Assembly: GCA_005880055.1 (NCBI GenBank)
Contig: VBJS01000137.1
Span: 1 to 5,018, forward strand
From: Chloroflexota bacterium
GTDB taxonomy: Bacteria > Chloroflexota > Dehalococcoidia > SM23-28-2 > RBG-16-64-32
Length of the DNA stretch: 5,018 nucleotides
Direction: 5' to 3'
Of the stretch, positions 1 through 5,018 are shown in pieces (positions within the stretch are counted from its first letter, which is position 1; each line of letters starts with the position of its first letter). A model generated the notes under the pieces. It did not search any database, was not told the DNA's origin, and saw only the letters and a program-made list of their open reading frames with translations. The position numbers and the translations under genes were made by a program.

Positions 1-1675
1 GGTCGCCCGCCGCTACAGACGGAGTACCGTCTTCCCTCGCGCCGAATCCGAAAGCCACGGCTGGCCAGGTGACCCGGCCGTCGCGAAGCCGCAGGCGCAG
101 GTGCTGTCCCCCCTCGCCCATCGTCCGGACGTCCGCCACCTCTAGGTCCCGACTCAGGAATGTCGGCTCTGGGTTCGCGCAGCCGAACGGCGCCAGCTGG
201 AACAACTGCTCGATCAGCCGGCCATTGATCCGGTGCAGAGGGACCTGCGCGTCAATGTCGAGCACCGGCATCAGTTCGATCCCTGCGAGCTCCTCCGCAG
301 CCCGCCGCACGAGCGCTTCCTTTAGCACCGGCAGTTTCGCGTTCTCCGCCGTGAACCCGGCTGCCGCGCGGTGGCCGCCGAAACGCACCATCAGTTCCGG
401 GCATGTCCTCAAGGCCCCGGTTATATCGAACTCTGGGATGCTCCGGCATGACGCTCTACTCGTCTCCCCGCCCTGCTCGTAGACCACGGCCGGCCGGTAG
501 TGCTCCTCCGCCAGCCGTCCCGCCACCAGGCCGACAATCCCGGACGGTATCTCCGGGTGACCGACGAAGATCAGCGGCGCATCCGGGTCCTCCTCCGCCA
601 AAAGCCCGCGTGCCAAGTCCATCGCTGCCTGCGTCGCCTCCTGTCGCTCGCGATTGAGGCCGGTCAGCTCCAGCGCTCGCTCCATCGCCCTCTCTTCGTC
701 CGCCTCCATCAGTAGCTCGAGCGCAAGTCGGGCGTGCGCGAGCCGTCCGGCCGCATTCAGCCGCGGCCCCAGCGTGTAGCCGATGGAGTCCGCGTCCAGC
801 CGCTCGGGGCTCAGTCCCGCCGTCTCGATCAGCGCTCGCAGCCCCGGCCGCTGCGTCCGCCGCAGGGCGAGAATCCCCTGCTTAACCAGCCAGCGGTTTT
901 CGTTCTGCAGCGGCGCGACATCGCAAACCGTACTCAGCGCCACGAGGTCCAGGTACCGTTCGGACGCGAACTGGCGGCCCAGCGAGGCGTACAGCGCCGA
1001 GATCAGCTTGAACGACAGCCCGCCGGACGCCAGCTCGGCGTCGGGGTAGCGGTTCTCCGCCCGCTTAGGGTTCACCAGCGCCGCAGCCTGCGGCAACACG
1101 GGCGGCACAGTATGGTGGTCCACGATGATCGTATCGACGCCCAGCTTGCTCGCCAGGGCCACCTCGCTCACCGAGCTCGTTCCGCAATCCGCCGTCAGGA
1201 TCAGCGACACGCCGCCATCGGCGAGCCGCTGAATTGCTGTCGCGTTCACTCCGTAGCCCTCGGAGAAGCGGTCGGGAAGATACGTCATCACGCGTCCGCC
1301 CAGCTCGGCCAGCCCTTCGGCGAGGATGGCTGAAGCGGTAACGCCGTCGACGTCGAAGTCTCCATAGACGGTGATCAGTTCGCCTTCTTCCAGCGCGTGG
1401 CGAAGGCGGGCCAGGGCGGGCGCCGCATCCGGCAGCAGCATCGCGTCGTACGCAACCTGCGCCCCTTCCATCGTGGCCGCCGCTTCTGCTGACGTACGGG
1501 CGCCCCTGTGCCAGAGCAGGTGGCGGATCAACGGCGCGTACGGCGCTGAGGCGAGCTCACCCTCCGGGAAGCGGCCGCGCAGCCGCCAGCGCAGCCGTCG
1601 CCTTAGCGGGGCGACCGTTTGCTCAGCCTCGGCTGCGTGTAGAGAGACCATTCGGCTGGTGTCATTGTGCGGCAT
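1..1675 (-). CDS. recJ: Single-stranded-DNA-specific exonuclease RecJ (3' end beyond window)
   Basis: RecJ degrades single-stranded DNA 5'->3' in the cytoplasm during RecF-pathway recombination, mismatch repair and base-excision repair, using Mn/Mg ions. The minus-strand frame is open from ATG 1675 to the left edge, giving 558 residues. All family motifs are present in order: DFDVDG at 106-111, TADCGT at 161-166, VDHH at 185-188, CDVAPL at 251-256, GPRLNAAGR at 303-311 and the DHHA1 signature FGGHRAAAGF at 432-441. The OB-like C-terminal part reaches 'VTWPAVAFGFGAR' near the edge. RecJ proteins usually run about 560-580 residues or slightly more, so probably only a few tens of residues are missing. 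No key metal ligand is lost. The start is uncertain: ATG 1675 and ATG 1651 are both in frame, TTG 1699 is possible, and none has a good Shine-Dalgarno. I chose 1675 as the longest ATG. It is divergent from the rimI-type gene. Confidence 0.96.
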   Translation of the reverse strand, partial: MPHNDTSRMVSLHAAEAEQTVAPLRRRLRWRLRGRFPEGELASAPYAPLIRHLLWHRGARTSAEAAATMEGAQVAYDAMLLPDAAPALARLRHALEEGELITVYGDFDVDGVTASAILAEGLAELGGRVMTYLPDRFSEGYGVNATAIQRLADGGVSLILTADCGTSSVSEVALASKLGVDTIIVDHHTVPPVLPQAAALVNPKRAENRYPDAELASGGLSFKLISALYASLGRQFASERYLDLVALSTVCDVAPLQNENRWLVKQGILALRRTQRPGLRALIETAGLSPERLDADSIGYTLGPRLNAAGRLAHARLALELLMEADEERAMERALELTGLNRERQEATQAAMDLARGLLAEEDPDAPLIFVGHPEIPSGIVGLVAGRLAEEHYRPAVVYEQGGETSRASCRSIPEFDITGALRTCPELMVRFGGHRAAAGFTAENAKLPVLKEALVRRAAEELAGIELMPVLDIDAQVPLHRINGRLIEQLFQLAPFGCANPEPTFLSRDLEVADVRTMGEGGQHLRLRLRDGRVTWPAVAFGFGAREDGTPSVAAGD

Positions 1676-1734
1676 GCCGCTGCACAGTTCGAGGGTCAAA
1701 CGGCAGCCGTTTGTGGATTAGTCCGCCCGGCCCT

Positions 1735-1752
1735 ATGCTAAAATCTCAGAAA
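1735..1752 (+). promoter_or_regulatory. Extended -10 promoter of the rimI-type gene, likely leaderless
   Basis: TGCTAAAAT at 1736-1744 is an extended -10 element: TG, one base, then the hexamer TAAAAT at 1739-1744. Transcription would start about 7 bases after the hexamer, near 1751, and the ATG begins at 1753. The mRNA would therefore begin at or within two bases of the start codon. No Shine-Dalgarno precedes this ATG, which fits. No good -35 lies 16-18 bp upstream, which extended -10 promoters can tolerate. On the other strand the same bases read TAGCAT (1740-1735), a weak -10-like hexamer that could serve recJ, but it has no convincing -35. Confidence 0.5.
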
Positions 1753-2448
1753 ATGCGCACCGCTACCCAGTATCTGGTTCGCCCGATGCGCCTCGCCGAT
1801 GTCCCGCAGGTCGTCGAGATCGAGCGCCAATCCTTCCCTTCGATGTGGCCGCCCACCGCCTTCAAGCGGGAGCTGCAGCAGAACCGTATCGCCCGCTACG
1901 CCGTCGTGGTGCAGCACAACCCTTCCTGGACGCCTTCTGCTCAGCCGGAGCCACCCGGGCCGCCGCCGGAGCGCGAATCCGGCCGCATCGGCCGCATCAT
2001 CGGCGAGATAAGGCAGTTACTGCGCCCCGAGGCGGAGGCAGCGGCCCTACCGCCGCCCGAAGAACGGCGCGAACTCGTCCTCGGCTTCATCGGGCTCTGG
2101 ATGCTCCCCGATGAAGCGCATATCGTGACCATCGCCGTTCGCAATAGCCACCGCAGGCGGGGCATCGGCGAATCCCTCCTCATCTCCGCTATCGACGAGT
2201 CTCAGCGCAACGGCCAGGGGTTGATGACGCTGGAGTGCCGCGTTACCAACGAAGCTGCGCTCGCCCTTTATGAGAAGTATGCCTTCGAGCAGGTGGGTAT
2301 GCGGCCTCGCTACTACTCAGACAACCACGAGGACGCCTACGTCCTCACGGTCAGCTCCATCACCAGCGAGAAGTACCGTAACCTCTTCGCCCGCCTTCGA
2401 TCAGACCATACCCATCGCTGGGGCGACTTCCGAACCGAATTCGAGTAA
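1753..2448 (+). CDS. rimI: RimI-type GNAT N-terminal alanine acetyltransferase
   Basis: RimI enzymes transfer acetyl from acetyl-CoA to the N-terminal amine of ribosomal protein S18 and some other proteins. The 231-residue product opens with a GNAT beta1-alpha1 segment (YLVRPMRLADVPQVVEIERQ, 7-26). It carries 'AHIVTIAVRNSHRRRGIGE' at 122-140, with the acetyl-CoA loop R134-R-R-G137-I-G139. 'LECRVTNEAALALYEKYAF' at 160-178 places E161 and Y173 twelve residues apart, matching the catalytic Glu103/Tyr115 pair of enterobacterial RimI. It is longer than the usual ~150 residues. A proline- and acid-rich insertion lies at about 55-107 before the strand 'LVLGFIGLWML', and a ~33-residue tail follows 'DAYVLT'. 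ATG 1753 was chosen because the GNAT fold starts here and a -10 hexamer ends 8 bases upstream. ATG 1735 and TTG 1711 are in frame but lie upstream of the predicted transcript. No tsaB or tsaD is adjacent, so the S18 substrate is inferred from family only. Confidence 0.87.
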   Translation: MRTATQYLVRPMRLADVPQVVEIERQSFPSMWPPTAFKRELQQNRIARYAVVVQHNPSWTPSAQPEPPGPPPERESGRIGRIIGEIRQLLRPEAEAAALPPPEERRELVLGFIGLWMLPDEAHIVTIAVRNSHRRRGIGESLLISAIDESQRNGQGLMTLECRVTNEAALALYEKYAFEQVGMRPRYYSDNHEDAYVLTVSSITSEKYRNLFARLRSDHTHRWGDFRTEFE

Positions 2449-2449
2449 C

Positions 2450-2480
2450 TGTCATCGCGAGGCGCGAAGGGATCTGGCTG
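2450..2480. repeat. Degenerate dispersed-repeat-like segment
   Basis: The segment just after the rimI-type stop codon begins GTCATCGCGAGGCGCGAAG and runs into GGGATCTGG. It resembles the GTCATTGCGAGG...GAAG...ATCT intergenic repeats that occur in many copies in several bacterial genomes, including Chloroflexota. The resemblance is from memory, and no second copy lies in this window. It may be a decayed copy or chance. It contains no credible reading frame. Confidence 0.35.
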
Positions 2481-2512
2481 CGTGGCGGACGCGCGGAGTA
2501 CCAACGCCCCAC

Positions 2513-2526
2513 CCCGAGCAGTCGGG
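2513..2526 (+). other. Small hairpin downstream of the rimI-type gene
   Basis: CCCGA at 2513-2517 and TCGGG at 2522-2526 pair perfectly around a GCAG loop, 65 bases after the stop codon. No T-run follows, so this is not a standard intrinsic terminator. It could stabilise the mRNA 3' end or be part of the surrounding repetitive DNA. Confidence 0.25.
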
Positions 2527-2542
2527 TTACCCTGAACCTCGC

Positions 2543-2570
2543 GTCCCAGTCACGTAGTCCCAGTCACGTA
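2543..2570 (+). repeat. Two exact tandem copies of a 14-bp unit
   Basis: GTCCCAGTCACGTA occurs at 2543-2556 and again, identically and without a gap, at 2557-2570. The next base, G2571, continues the period for one position before the sequence turns into the GGGGCGAC palindrome. Two exact 14-mers back to back indicate recent duplication or slippage. The array lies outside any gene. Confidence 0.9.
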
Positions 2571-2571
2571 G

Positions 2572-2591
2572 GGGCGACAGGCCCGTCGCCC
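2572..2591. repeat. Short palindrome adjoining the tandem repeat
   Basis: GGGCGAC at 2572-2578 is the exact reverse complement of GTCGCCC at 2585-2591, around the six-base loop AGGCCC. With the preceding GTAG it resembles the GTAGGGGCGA...TCGCCC palindromic repeats found many times in some Chloroflexota and other genomes. That family link is from memory. As RNA it would fold into a 7-bp GC-rich hairpin, but the bases after it give no T-run. It lies 64 bases upstream of the next start codon and upstream of the promoter. Confidence 0.6.
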
Positions 2592-2619
2592 TCGCCCATT
2601 TGCCCGTTTCCCAACGAGC

Positions 2620-2655
2620 TTGCGCTTCCACCTCCTCTCCACTAGCCTGAGGGCG
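2620..2655 (+). promoter_or_regulatory. Promoter abutting the start codon of the 103-residue gene (leaderless)
   Basis: TTGCGC at 2620-2625 serves as -35 and TAGCCT at 2643-2648 as -10, with the ideal 17-bp spacer. Seven bases (GAGGGCG) separate the hexamer from the ATG at 2656, so transcription should start at or one base before the start codon. The GAGGG would fall upstream of the transcript start and so could not act as a Shine-Dalgarno. TTG 2620 could be mistaken for an in-frame start codon but is better read as the -35 box. Confidence 0.5.
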
Positions 2656-2967
2656 ATGTCCACGCCCCTTGAAAAGCTGCGCCGGCGCCTGCATCTAACA
2701 CCCGTTTTGCGAGGCCGCGGTCCTGTGTCCTACGACTATGGCTGCTGGGTGGACGACACCCACCACCTGCTCGTCACGCTCTTCGGGGAGGCCTCCCAGG
2801 AAGAGCGCGGCTTCCTCGAGATCGTTGGTGAGGGCGCGGAGGCCCGCGGCTGGGGCCTCCCCCTCGCCCCGGCGAACCCCTGGGGCATGCAGGCCCGCCT
2901 TGATCGCTGCGAGGACTACTTGCGGGCCTTAATCGCACGCTTGGAAACCGCGCCTCAATCGGCGTAA
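2656..2967 (+). CDS. Uncharacterised 103-residue protein
   Basis: I do not recognise this protein. It is small and soluble, with no signal peptide or membrane segment. The first residues (MSTPLEKLRRRLHL) are basic and probably helical. A middle part (about 20-60) alternates in a beta-like way, with 'VSYDYGCWVDDTHHLLVTLFG', and includes C28, W29 and H34-H35. The end, 'WGMQARLDRCEDYLRALIARLE', is an amphipathic helix. Codon third positions are strongly G/C, as in the neighbouring genes, which supports real coding. ATG 2656 is supported by the promoter ending seven bases upstream. TTG 2620 would extend the product by 12 residues but coincides with the -35 box. It is transcribed toward the kinase-like gene and is probably monocistronic. 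Nothing here allows a function to be assigned. Confidence 0.72.
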   Translation: MSTPLEKLRRRLHLTPVLRGRGPVSYDYGCWVDDTHHLLVTLFGEASQEERGFLEIVGEGAEARGWGLPLAPANPWGMQARLDRCEDYLRALIARLETAPQSA

Positions 2968-3133
2968 GTCTGGTGCTTCAGAACCCAGATTAAATGACCA
3001 GAGCGCCCATTTCGAAGGGGTAAGTGGCGCTGACCTAGCAGCAGCCTTGTTTTGCAGAAAAAGAGTTTGTGGGGCGCACGTTAGATATGAGTCAAGGGGC
3101 AATTGGCACAGTTACGACGTTCTTCAGGTACTC

Positions 3134-3178
3134 ACGGGGTGGGCACCCTGTAGCGGTCGAGATACCGGTTGTCCGCTA
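3134..3178. other. Two adjoining inverted repeats between convergent genes
   Basis: ACGGGGT (3134-3140) pairs with ACCCTGT (3145-3151), with one G-T wobble on the plus strand, around a GGGC loop. TAGCGG (3151-3156) and CCGCTA (3173-3178) form a perfect 6-bp stem around 16 bases that include the palindrome ACCGGT. They lie 15 bases beyond the stop of the kinase-like gene, reading on the minus strand. Neither is followed by a T-run on either strand, so an intrinsic terminator cannot be claimed. They might mark an mRNA 3' end. The rest of 2968-3193 shows no gene or RNA that I can support. Confidence 0.25.
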
Positions 3179-3193
3179 ATATGGATGCGGACC

Positions 3194-3886
3194 CTACGCG
3201 GCCGCCGCCTTCGCCGCCGCTGCCGCTGCCACCAGGTCCGCCGCGACCTCGAACGGCAGCCGCGAAGTCTCGATGGTCAGGTCGTACAGCTTCGGGTCTT
3301 CTACCTCTACACGCCAGAACTTGCGGTAGAACGCCCCCCGCGCCCGGTCGCTCTCTGCCGTCCGGCGGGTCGCCTCCTCCAGCCCGATGCTATCGCGCTC
3401 TGCCAACCGGTACGCCCGCAGCTTTTGAGGCGCAATGCAGAGCACGTGCAGAGCGGCCGGCATGTCTTTCAAGATCATCTGGCTGCCCCGACCCAGCAGC
3501 ACAATCTTCCCGCCTGCCGCCAGCTCCTCGATCAGCGCCGTCATCGTCTTCAAGTAGAGATCATCGCTGAGTTGCGGCTCCTCCGCGGCCATTTCGGAAT
3601 AACTGCGAGAGAGTATCATCTCGAGCCCTGTTGCTCCCGTCAAAGGGTCGGCTCCGGAGGCCGCGGAGCGCTCGAGGAATGTCCGTAGCAGCCCCGCGAA
3701 GCGCTCCTTGAAGCTGCCGCGGCGCTCGTCGTGCTCTGCCACCGTGCCTACCGGCACCCCGCAGCGCTGCGCCGCCCTGACCATCAACTGCTGGTCCACG
3801 AAGTCCACCCCTAGCCTCTGCGCTGCCGCCTGGCCCACCTCGCGCGCCCCGCTCGCGATGTTGCCCGACATTGTGACTACGGGCAT
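3194..3886 (-). CDS. Cytidylate kinase-like family protein (P-loop NMP-kinase fold)
   Basis: The 230-residue product matches the cytidylate kinase-like family (Cytidylate_kin2 type), distant relatives of CMP kinase. Activity on CMP/dCMP is inferred and not certain. The N-terminal strand and nucleotide loop are 'VVTMSGNIASGAREVG' (3-18), followed by 'RLGVDFVDQQLMVRAA' (24-39). The central 'KIVLLGRGSQMIL' (127-139) and 'LHVLCIAP' (146-153) are core strands. 'ESDRARGAFYRKFW' (178-191) is the Arg-rich lid, and 'DPKLYDLTIETSRL' (197-210) is the family's conserved last strand. The usual G-S-G-G of the loop reads A-S-G-A here. The C-terminus is an alanine-rich run. ATG 3886 is preceded by GAGAGG (3892-3897) at a 5-base spacing, a good ribosome binding site. 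Length and domain order are normal. It is transcribed alone from its own promoter, convergent with the 103-residue gene. Confidence 0.88.
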   Translation of the reverse strand: MPVVTMSGNIASGAREVGQAAAQRLGVDFVDQQLMVRAAQRCGVPVGTVAEHDERRGSFKERFAGLLRTFLERSAASGADPLTGATGLEMILSRSYSEMAAEEPQLSDDLYLKTMTALIEELAAGGKIVLLGRGSQMILKDMPAALHVLCIAPQKLRAYRLAERDSIGLEEATRRTAESDRARGAFYRKFWRVEVEDPKLYDLTIETSRLPFEVAADLVAAAAAAKAAAA

Positions 3887-3891
3887 GTCTG

Positions 3892-3897
3892 CCTCTC
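3892..3897 (-). promoter_or_regulatory. Ribosome binding site of the kinase-like gene
   Basis: GAGAGG on the minus strand lies five bases before ATG 3886 and fixes the start. It is the only clear Shine-Dalgarno in the window. The two plus-strand genes instead have promoters pressed against their start codons. Confidence 0.6.
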
Positions 3898-3950
3898 AGT
3901 TCTCGCCATTCTTGACGACTTGTCCCCGAACCTCCCCATTCCCGATTTCG

Positions 3951-3978
3951 AGTATACGGCGGGCTGGGACGATGTCAA
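3951..3978 (-). promoter_or_regulatory. Near-consensus sigma70-type promoter of the kinase-like gene
   Basis: On the minus strand a perfect -35 TTGACA (3978-3973) is followed by a 16-bp spacer and a -10 TATACT (3956-3951), which matches TATAAT at five of six positions. Transcription should start near 3944, giving a leader of about 58 bases that contains the GAGAGG ribosome binding site. This is the strongest promoter in the window. No operator-like repeat overlaps it. Confidence 0.8.
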
Positions 3979-4140
3979 GCGATGAATCCACTCGCCGGCG
4001 GTGCGTACGAGCCTCGCTGCGCGCGACGACGGTCGTCCCCTCACCGCTCCGCAGGATTCGTTCCCGGCGAAACGCCCCTTCGTTGGGCGATTCCATCGGC
4101 GGTCAGAATGACATGTGTCCTAACGCCCCGGGCCTAACCC
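3979..4140. other. Gap upstream of the kinase-like promoter
   Basis: Nothing definite is visible between the end of the His-rich membrane protein gene and the kinase-like promoter. CCTAAC occurs twice at 4119-4138 around GCCCCGGG, and there is an ACATGT palindrome at 4111-4116. No hairpin with a T-run follows the stop codon at 4141, so where the upstream transcript ends is not apparent. Confidence 0.4.
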
Positions 4141-4644
4141 TCAAGGCAGCGGGCCGAAGTCAATCACGATCGAGTCACCGTCCTGCGGGATGTACTCGCT
4201 CCAGTCGAACACCGGGTCGCCGTTCACGTAGACATGAATTACGCCCAGCGTGAAGTCGTTGCACGGCTCGCCGTTCGTGTACGAGTGCTGGCTGCCGGGC
4301 CAGCGGATGGTATCGGCGGTCAGCTGGCCGCCGCCGTACTCGAACCACTTCACGAGCCGAGCGCCCCGGCCCTCCTCGAAGTCGTTAAACGGATGGATGT
4401 GGATGATTCCGTCCCCGTGGGTATGGACGCCGCCTTCCCACGTGGGCGCGTTAGGCTGCTTCGCGCCGCGGACATAGAAGGCGATGCGGGCGTGCCAGTG
4501 GTCCTGCCCAACGCGCGGAACAACGCTTGTTGCGCCCTTACCGCTGGCACCGGAAAGCGCGAGGCCGATGGCAGCGGCGATCAGCAAAAACGCCAGCCCA
4601 AGCGCCGAGACGACAATGGCGCGGCGCCGGACTCCGATTTGCAA
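4141..4644 (-). CDS. Membrane-anchored His-rich extracytoplasmic protein (HWHA/HTHGDG type)
   Basis: The 167-residue product has a basic start (MQIGVRRR), one hydrophobic segment at about 9-30 and a small polar linker, then an outside domain. That domain carries D48-H49-W50-H51-A, then H74-T-H76-G-D-G-I-I-H82-I-H84-P-F, and ends with 'LGVIHVYVNGDPV' and 'DGDSIVIDFG'. I recall similar uncharacterised secreted proteins with HWHA and HTHGDGxIHIHPF in Chloroflexota and Actinomycetota, but know no assigned function. The dense His pairs suggest metal binding, which is an inference. C128 is the only cysteine. The gene begins 13 bases after the cupredoxin stop, so the two are very likely co-transcribed. 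TTG 4644 is the only usual start codon in the frame before the hydrophobic segment. It has no strong ribosome binding site, so translational coupling is likely. Confidence 0.82.
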   Translation of the reverse strand: MQIGVRRRAIVVSALGLAFLLIAAAIGLALSGASGKGATSVVPRVGQDHWHARIAFYVRGAKQPNAPTWEGGVHTHGDGIIHIHPFNDFEEGRGARLVKWFEYGGGQLTADTIRWPGSQHSYTNGEPCNDFTLGVIHVYVNGDPVFDWSEYIPQDGDSIVIDFGPLP

Positions 4645-4657
4645 TTGGGATCGCCCG

Positions 4658-5018
4658 CTACTGGACGGTTATCGTCCCCGTCATCTGTGCCGGCTGGAAG
4701 TCGCACTTAAACGGATACGCCCCCGGCTTGTCGATCGTCCCCACAAGCTCGCCCGTCTGCCCGGCTTTCTCCGATTGCGGCGTCGATTTCAGGTCATCGG
4801 TTGTATCGAACTCCAGGTCCGGCCCGGTGATCCGAAGGTCGTGGACATGCTGGCCGTTGTTGGTCAGGTTTATCCGGAACTTCTTCCCCGCCGGCACGGT
4901 TAGATCTTTCGGCTCGAAGAAGTCATCACCCATCGCCACGTTCAGCTCGACGTCCACCGCCTCCTTCGGGGCGGGTGTGGGCGAAGCGGTGGCCGCCGGC
5001 GCGTTCCCCACCACAATC
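4658..5018 (-). CDS. Cupredoxin-domain protein (5' end beyond window)
   Basis: Cupredoxins are small beta-barrel copper proteins outside the cytoplasmic membrane that carry electrons or bind copper. The frame stays open to the right edge, so the true start and probable secretion or lipoprotein signal are missing. Counting from GTG 5014, a Pro/Ala/Thr linker (about 5-18) precedes the barrel: 'VELNVAMGDDFFEPKDLTVPAGKKFRINLTNNGQHVHDLRI' in two stretches (22-41 and 42-62), then 'GAYPFKCDFQPAQMTGTITV' (98-117). The expected ligands H58, C104 and M111 are present. The usual second histidine of CxxHPxxM is Q107 (codon CAG). An extra H56 lies beside H58. The gene leads the two-gene cluster with the His-rich membrane protein. 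Whether it still holds type 1 copper is uncertain. The fold assignment is firm. Confidence 0.88.
   Translation of the reverse strand, partial: IVVGNAPAATASPTPAPKEAVDVELNVAMGDDFFEPKDLTVPAGKKFRINLTNNGQHVHDLRITGPDLEFDTTDDLKSTPQSEKAGQTGELVGTIDKPGAYPFKCDFQPAQMTGTITVQ

Noticed and set aside
734..1333. A 199-codon plus-strand reading frame
   Set aside because: It is antisense to recJ, whose motifs are intact through the whole stretch. The product is Arg/Gln-rich, as expected from the opposite strand of GC-rich coding DNA.
1711..1737. Upstream in-frame starts TTG 1711 and ATG 1735 for the rimI-type gene
   Set aside because: Both precede the predicted transcript start, and ATG 1735 overlaps the -10 element. 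The added residues are not part of the GNAT fold.
2545..2568. CCCAGTCACG inside both 14-mers matches the core of a common laboratory sequencing/amplification primer, suggesting an artefact
   Set aside because: Only 10 bases match and the flanks differ from the primer. The units sit in continuous sequence with a downstream promoter and gene, so chance is more likely. Read support would settle it.
2969..3002. TCTGG/CCAGA or TCTGGT/ACCAGA inverted repeats just after the 103-residue gene as a terminator
   Set aside because: The stems are only 5-6 bp with loops of 11 or 22 bases, and no T-run follows.
2968..3193. Searched for a tRNA or small RNA in the convergent gap
   Set aside because: No cloverleaf, T-loop signature or promoter-terminator pair could be found on either strand.
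3047..3688. A 213-codon plus-strand reading frame
   Set aside because: Most of it is antisense to the well-supported kinase-like gene, and the translation shows no family features.
3896..4096. A 66-codon minus-strand reading frame ending nine bases before the kinase-like start codon
   Set aside because: The near-consensus promoter TTGACA/TATACT lies inside it, its ATG has no ribosome binding site, and the translation (Arg-rich, no recognisable fold) looks like read-through of GC-rich DNA.
4234..4710. A 158-codon plus-strand reading frame across the His-rich protein gene
   Set aside because: It is antisense to the His-rich protein gene and the end of the cupredoxin gene, both of which have clear domain signatures.

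Overview
The window is GC-rich bacterial chromosomal DNA. It holds four complete protein genes and two genes cut by its edges. The long GNAT-type RimI with its C-terminal tail, the promoters placed directly against start codons, the cytidylate kinase-like gene and the HWHA/HTHGDG secreted protein beside a cupredoxin resemble Chloroflexota, perhaps Dehalococcoidia-like lineages. This assignment rests on recalled protein style, not on a marker gene, and is moderate at best. I found no rRNA, tRNA, CRISPR array, transposase or phage gene.

Layout: (1) 1-1675, minus strand: recJ, the 5'->3' single-strand-specific DNA exonuclease. Its 3' end lies off the left edge. (2) 1676-1752: short divergent intergenic region with a promoter facing right. 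(3) 1753-2448, plus strand: RimI-type N-terminal acetyltransferase with a proline-rich insertion. (4) 2449-2655: intergenic DNA with a degenerate dispersed-repeat-like segment, two exact tandem 14-bp units and a 7-bp-stem palindrome, followed by a promoter abutting the next start codon. (5) 2656-2967, plus strand: unrecognised 103-residue protein. (6) 2968-3193: convergent gap with small inverted repeats and no gene. (7) 3194-3886, minus strand: cytidylate kinase-like protein with a near-consensus sigma70-type promoter upstream. (8) 4141-4644 and 4658-5018, minus strand: a two-gene cluster for a membrane-anchored His-rich extracytoplasmic protein and a cupredoxin whose 5' end is off the right edge.

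The genes do not form one pathway. RecJ serves DNA repair, RimI protein modification and the kinase-like protein possibly nucleotide metabolism. Only the last two genes look functionally linked, as an envelope-located, probably metal-related pair. The points most worth a second look are the cupredoxin, where the usual CxxH copper-ligand histidine is glutamine, its His-rich partner, and the repeat cluster at 2449-2591. No clearly new multi-gene system is visible.
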